Source: Sternotherus odoratus
Lineage: Eukaryota > Chordata > Testudines > Kinosternidae
Assembly: GCA_032164245.1 (NCBI GenBank)
Contig: JAVMKO010000003.1
Coordinates: 67,154,390 to 67,218,389 of the forward strand
DNA length: 64,000 bases
Direction: 5' to 3'
The notes beneath the pieces are model-generated. The model had not been told where the DNA came from and did no database searches. It saw only the letters and a list, made by a program, of their open reading frames with translations. Of the stretch, positions 58,510 to 64,000 are shown piece by piece (position 1 is the stretch's first letter; each line of letters opens with the position of its first letter). The translations under genes and the position numbers were made by a program.

Positions 58510-61500
58510 CCCATGTGGTAACTAAATTCTCTGACAAAGTGATGTTTCTAGAACAGTAAAAACCCACAGGTGCACTTAAACATTCAAAAGAGAAGTTTGT
58601 ATTGAATTAAAAATTAAACTAATTACTTCTATTCATTTCAATATTTAATTCAATAACATTAGTTTTTGAATTTTTCCACTTATTTCTCTGCTCCCATGGA
58701 ATTTTCCATTTAGCACAGGCATGCTGCAAAAGTCAAAGACCTTATGCACTATGTTTGGCTTCCAATTTGTTAAAATTAAAAACACCTTTATAAGGCATTC
58801 TTTTCTATTAAAATAGCAAAATAGATAGATCAGCTCTTAGCTTATAAATTTTTCTTCTTCCACATTTTTTTTTTAGGGAGTGATACACAACTGTTATTTG
58901 TTAATGACTTGTTACACTTGGTATCAGTACTGCCCTGTATTTCAGTATCTCAAGAGAGAGACATGAAAGCTAGGATGATTATTCTTAACAAAAGCACTAT
59001 AAAATTTCCACCTACACAGATTTTAAATTATTTAGCAGTACTAGCACTTCAAGATTAATGGCACTAAGAAATTCATAGAACTGAGGGTAAAACTGACAAG
59101 TTTTCTTTACAAGAGCAACAATATGAACGGATCACATTCTTTCTTCATAGTTTGGACGCAACTACTTTCACAAATAACCATTAACAGCTAATGCACTAGT
59201 CTTTCAATTATTATAGGATGTGTGTGTAACACATACCTTCAACACCCTCAAATATCAATGTATGTTAAATAAGGAAATTAAATAAAAAATGGCTGCAAAT
59301 GAACTAGATCTCCAGTGCAATGGATTTAAATTATTTTTACTACAAGAAGGAATTTTATATCTTATGATGCTACATTTATGTTCTAAAAATAAATAATTAA
59401 AAGAAAATATTTCAGAAAATTCATTAGGCTTTTCTTCACTTAACTTATGATAATACTTACAGCACTGATTTCTCATGAAATAATTTCATAGCTAGAGTGC
59501 AACACCATGCTAGTCACAGCCAAAACAGGCTGAATGCTTCCATTATTCGTCACTGAAGAATTAATTTTATTAACAAATGCCTATTATCATGTATAATGAA
59601 ACATATTCATTCTACATATTCATTCCACTTAATTGAAAACAAGCAATTATTCTTCCTCTATATACAAGAATAGCACCACTGGTATGGGGAGAACAAAGTA
59701 ATATAGAAGTCTTTGTGATGAGAAGAAAATGACGGGAAGATACCTTATATTCAAAACATATGGACACTCTCTAAGCTACAATTTTTCAGATGTTATGAAT
59801 TCATAAATTAAACAGAGCATTTCAGTGTTGGAAATGATTTTGATTTCCTTTTTGCAGTATATTAAGCAAATACATAAGGCAGAACTAACTTAAATGATAG
59901 CTCTGATAACATTAAAGCCCATTTCTGGTTTGATTTCAACGTGTGATCACTGATTTTGTGAAATTAATAATTCCTAACAAACTTAGTAAATTTGATTCAA
60001 ACTAAATCAAGTTTTTAAAGTAATTGATGCAATATTCTGATTCATTTTTATAAAATCTATGTATGAATGCCTGTCACAACACCATGTAATTTCTGTTCTT
60101 TCCTCTCCTCCTTTTTTCTTGTAGATAGTCAGTAATTCTCTACGTTCCTGGTTTTACCCCTGAGGTACAATGCTTCCTGGAGCTCCTGATGGAACCATAT
60201 ATTTCTATGCTTCAGGGTAGTGCGTAGCAAATACAATCCAGTCACTCTTCTGATTTGATTTTTCTTCTTTTGCGTTAGAAGTTTTTATTCATATAAAATT
60301 ATGAGGGAAATTCAAAGTCCTTTCAAAACTTCAATTTCGTCTGTCAACCCTAAATCAAAGTTCATGTCAAGTATCTGTATCTTGCCCAAATGTACTTCAT
60401 TCTCGCTGTTCATTTATGCTGAGAGCCCCTACAAGTGATTTTTTTCTTTTCTTTGTTGCTGTATGGACGCAGAGGGGTACATCTTAAAAGATATCTCTGC
60501 TATTGTCTGCTGAAAGAGAATGCCCCAGTGACATATCAAAAGAGAATCATCTGATGTGTATCCTGATATAGATGACCCTGTTGCCATACAAGTTAAGTAT
60601 AACAGAAGGCAGTGAAGTTTTTACAGAGCTTTTGTAAACCACTCAGTTTTGTATGGTAAAAATTTCTAATGGAAGAAAAAAATCATATGTTGATATAAAG
60701 CATCTCCTAGCTCCATGGTGCATAGGGGCAGTGCTGTCACTCACTTTCAGAGGGTGCAGCATGTGCTCTACTATATGGCTGGTCAGAGGGTGGGACCACA
60801 GTAATACTTCCTTCCTAACCCCCCTTGGAGTGGCTCTAAATAAATGCATTCTTTACAATCAGGTGAGCATAAGGACTGAGATTTGCTTGAATCGTGCATT
60901 GGGATTTAAGACAGGAGGCTCTAGGAGCCCTCCTCTACCCTTACACTCCTGAAACAAACTAATTTGCCAATTTTTTTTAGATTTTATTACTTATATCATA
61001 AACCATTTTCCTCCATTAAAAACCTTGATATTATTTTAGCCCAGATGAGAGCAAGAACTGTTTGCAAGTGAACTCTTAAAATTCAAAGCCAGAGAAGCCT
61101 GGTAAAGACCGAATCTCTCATTTTGGGGAGAGATATACTGTAGGTCCCCCCATTTCCTCACTTCATTCCCCTATCACAGGATCCACATTGGGCAAGCCTG
61201 TTCTTCCAAGCAAGGAGTGCTGGACATAGCTCCTTCAAGGAACTTGTTAAATGACAATCGTGGATCAGTAAGACAGGCTTACTTAGGAAGTCAGGAAGTA
61301 CCGCAACCTTTCCTGTAAAGTACTGCCAGGTACTGCCAGCCCAGAGAATGAGGAATCAATACTGAGTTGCCACTTGAGTCATGCTGCATGACCATGAAAG
61401 TGGACTGGCACCCCCTCTTACTCCTGTTTTATTTAACCGCAACATTGTTTTACTTCCTTATCAGTGTGGTTTAGTAAACATATGCAAGAATATATGCAAT

Positions 61501-62195
61501 ACTGACAAAAGAATTTGTAGTGCATTTTGGGCTAAATATTATTTTAACTGTCTCTCTCCTGATTTTCTGACAGCAAACGGCCTTTAGTGCCTAGTATGTA
61601 AGCCTATAACTGAACTTGTCCAGGCCATTTGTGCAAGAAAGTATGAATACCCATCTCACTACTCCATAATATCCTCAGAATCTTAACTCCAACAAGCAAA
61701 ATGGGCCCTGTGTTTTTTTCTGAAATTTGAATGTTTACCACATCTGCACAGACAATTTCCCCTAATACTTAAATTTTAAACCAATACTTAGATTGCCAAG
61801 AGTAAATGTGAAAAATGACATACCCCCACCATCGCATTTCTTATAAGATTACTAAGAAATCTTTCAATATCCGATCATTGTAAGTATATTCCTTTACTTG
61901 AAAAAGAGGAGGTGGTGTGTGGTTTTACTCTCAGTTGTCAAGAGACTTGGAGAATGTGAGAGCTCCTCAGACAAATCATGAGTTTGTGGAAAATCAGCAG
62001 TAAGTCAGTGAGCAGTTGCTTTTAAAAATCTGTTCCAAAACGAATACCAAACATGTCAGAATCAACAACTCACCCTTCCTGGGTATAGTTTTTATTAACA
62101 CTGAAAAAGCAACAACATAAAATGCAGTTCAGACCTTCACACTGGGTTTGGCTACTCCTAGGATTCCTACTTTAGCACTGCTCGGCCTTCCCCCA
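58510..62195. other. WASF1 intron, no features recognised
   Basis: AT-rich intronic DNA. Short open frames (60-99 codons) show no domain. The missing WASF1 5' exons were looked for and not found. Confidence 0.6.
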
Positions 62196-62745
62196 TGTCA
62201 TAAGTATGAAGTGCCTTAGAATTACTGTTTTGCCTGTGAAGGGTTAACCTGAAGCAGAAGAGGGAATGAGGTTTCGGGGATGCAAATTCCTAGAGACAAA
62301 GGAATTAGTTTCACTTTTTCCCGGGCACTCAGCCTGTCTCCATCTTCTCCCCGGCTCTGGGGTAATGAATCATCTTTCTACTCATCCCTTGTTAAGTTTC
62401 TAAGTCAGCATGGCAGGAAGTGAAATTGTTAATTGTATAAGCTTGTAATCAATCTATGGTGTCTTTAACCTCATCAGGGAGAGAAATCCCAAGGGAGGGG
62501 TTAAGGCTAGGAACTGAGTATCTGTGAAGTCTGTGTAAGTTGTATGCTTTTCTCTTTTCTCTATTAAACCTCTTTTGTTATAAGAATTGTCTGTTAATTC
62601 TAGTGGAGGGTTCCTAGCTTTGGATCAGCTTAGCTCATGGCTAGTGAGGGTCTGTGTTCTTGAATCCCTCCCAGGTAAAAAGGGGGAGGGGGTGTTACTA
62701 TCGGGGTTTTAATGTGCCCCACCCCATAGTTTTGGAGGACTCACA
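62196..62745 (+). mobile_element. Endogenous retrovirus LTR with leader
   Basis: Starts TGTCATAAGTATGAAG and ends in CA, followed by TTAATGGTGGCAGCGG, whose TGG..GCAGCGG fits a tRNA primer-binding site. ATTAAACC near 62564 is a plausible poly(A)-type signal in the LTR. About 160 bp of leader follow. No gag, pol or env was seen. Confidence 0.7.
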
Positions 62746-62911
62746 TTAATGGTGGCAGCGGTTTCCAAGCCCCAACTGGAGAAGTTTGGGTTTTGGGGGG
62801 AAAAGATTTAACCTAAGCTGATAAAATAAGCTGGGTTTGATTTGTCTTTTATATGCGAGATCCTCACATCTTTACCCTAGAGTTTAGAGTGGGGAAGGAA
62901 ATCTCTGACAC

Positions 62912-63527
62912 CCCAGAGTTCTCAAATTTTTGCACTGGTGAACGCTTTCACATAGCAAGCCTCTGTGTATGACTCCTCCCCCCCTAAATTAAAAACACTT
63001 TTTTATATTGTGGTAAACCCAGGGCAGGCTACTGCCAGAGAGGGTTTGTGGTGAGAAAGGTAATTGCAGGTCAATTGGGTTCAGCTGAGTAAGGCTGCCA
63101 CTGACCCAAGCAGGATCAGCTGAACCCAATTAAAAAGCTGTCAGAGACCTTTTTAAACCCTCCTCCCCAGCTAGGGGAAGGAGAGAGATAGAGGGAGTAA
63201 GGCTGCCTGCAGGCTAGGGCAGCAGGACAGGGAGTCTCTCCCAGAAGGGGGATAGTTTTCCTAGCCAGAAAGAAGTGCTTAGAGGAAGGGAAAGCCTGCC
63301 TGTGGGGCTTTCTAGGCGGGTTGCTGGCACAGCTCTTGCCTCACCAGAGCCAACAGGACCTGAGTCAGGGGGATCCGAGAGGCCACTCTGCCACAATATA
63401 TTTAACACCATTATAAATGCTGGAGGCAAAGTGGGGATTGGGGTGGAGGCTGACAGCTCACAATCCCTCATACAGTAACCTTGTGCTGCCTTGAGGATTC
63501 CTGACTCCCAGTTTGAGAACCCTTGCC
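62912..63527. mobile_element. hAT-like MITE split by an LTR
   Basis: TTCTCAAATTTTTGCACTGG at the left and CCCAGTTTGAGAACCCTTG at the right are the two ends of a hAT-type repeat, with ATATATTTAACACCATTATA continuing the interior after the inserted LTR. Confidence 0.7.
63009..63395 (+). mobile_element. Solo LTR with 4 bp target duplication
   Basis: Begins TGTGGTAAACCC and ends CTCTGCCACA (TGTGG/CCACA inverted ends), flanked by ATAT at 63005-63008 and 63396-63399. 387 bp, no internal region, so it arose by LTR-LTR recombination. It is nested in the hAT MITE. Confidence 0.75.
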
Positions 63528-63529
63528 CT

Positions 63530-64000
63530 AGATCTTCCCTCTAAGGTTACTCCCACCTTCCCTATATCCAGGTCAGTTACAAGTCACCTGTTTAGAATCA
63601 GGAGAGCACACAACATTCCACAGGAGAATAAACACCTGCTAATAGGGTGGGTTATTTCAGGCAAACAATCTTATAAACTTGAAGAACTTAATAGTTTCCA
63701 CAAGACTAGGTTCTACAGTATGAGCCTGGTATGCCAATTAGGTTTGGGAAATCTGGTGCATTTTTACCTAATTTATAAAACGTTCAGATTCTGTTGTTTT
63801 ACAATGAGCCAAAAGACTGTTCGATCTATCAATTTTAGCAACTGCTTGTTCCGCAAAGAGAATCTTGATCACAAGCTGTCTCGGCTTAATGGCATGATCC
63901 ATCAGTAATGCAGCTATCTCAGAAGAAATGTGTTTTTCATTTCTAAACAGAATAGCTATAATATTATTCACCAGAACTGAAAAAAGCACCACATAAGAGT
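63530..64000. other. Unassigned sequence to window end
   Basis: Open frames of 131 (plus) and 74 (minus) codons overlap but show no motif. No exon of WASF1 was identified. Confidence 0.5.

Overview
The window is vertebrate nuclear DNA and most likely comes from a turtle. It carries one recognisable host gene, WASF1 (WAVE1), on the minus strand. Around it is a repeat mixture typical of testudine genomes: CR1 LINEs, a DIRS-type tyrosine-recombinase retrotransposon, hAT, Harbinger and Tigger-like DNA transposon remnants, MIR/L2-type fragments, and a palindromic repeat carrying the TTAGTCTTTAAGGTGCCAC motif. There is no Alu or mammalian L1. DIRS elements argue against bird or mammal. A crocodilian cannot be fully excluded from sequence alone.

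Layout. 1-26750 is intergenic sequence downstream of WASF1. It holds Harbinger and hAT transposase relics, a nested set of inverted repeats at 3.5-5.2 kb, two copies of a ~220 bp direct repeat (7.0 and 8.4 kb), a CR1 LINE interrupted by a DIRS end and by a hAT element (14.1-17.55 kb), a strand-switching G/C-rich repeat block (20-21.2 kb), a Tigger-like MITE, and a DIRS relic at 25.5-26.3 kb. 26757-41700 holds the last six exons of WASF1 and the 3' UTR. Their splice phases join into one frame of 463 complete residues plus one split codon, ending in the WH2, central and acidic (VCA) module. From 41701 to the window end is one WASF1 intron (as far as can be seen). The coding exons for about the first 90 residues were not found and should lie beyond 64000. 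This intron contains a nearly complete ~6.2 kb DIRS element (46681-52864) in the same orientation as WASF1, two DIRS relics (55.2-58.1 kb), a fold-back element (58.16-58.51 kb), a Tigger-like MITE (54.1 kb) and ERV LTR material (62.2-63.4 kb).

How the parts relate. WASF1 is the only functional host gene supported here. The DIRS element shows its full architecture (inverted terminal repeats, internal complementary region, gag, RT-RNase H, methyltransferase-like connector and tyrosine recombinase). Its tyrosine recombinase frame is open with all catalytic residues, while gag and the RT/RH region carry frameshifts or stops. The best candidates for unusual biology are the RS-dipeptide-rich DIRS gag, the perfect 186 bp inverted repeat, the G-run strand-switch block, the identical 140 bp intronic duplication, and the long (CT)n tract just upstream of a WASF1 acceptor. 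No new multi-gene system is visible.
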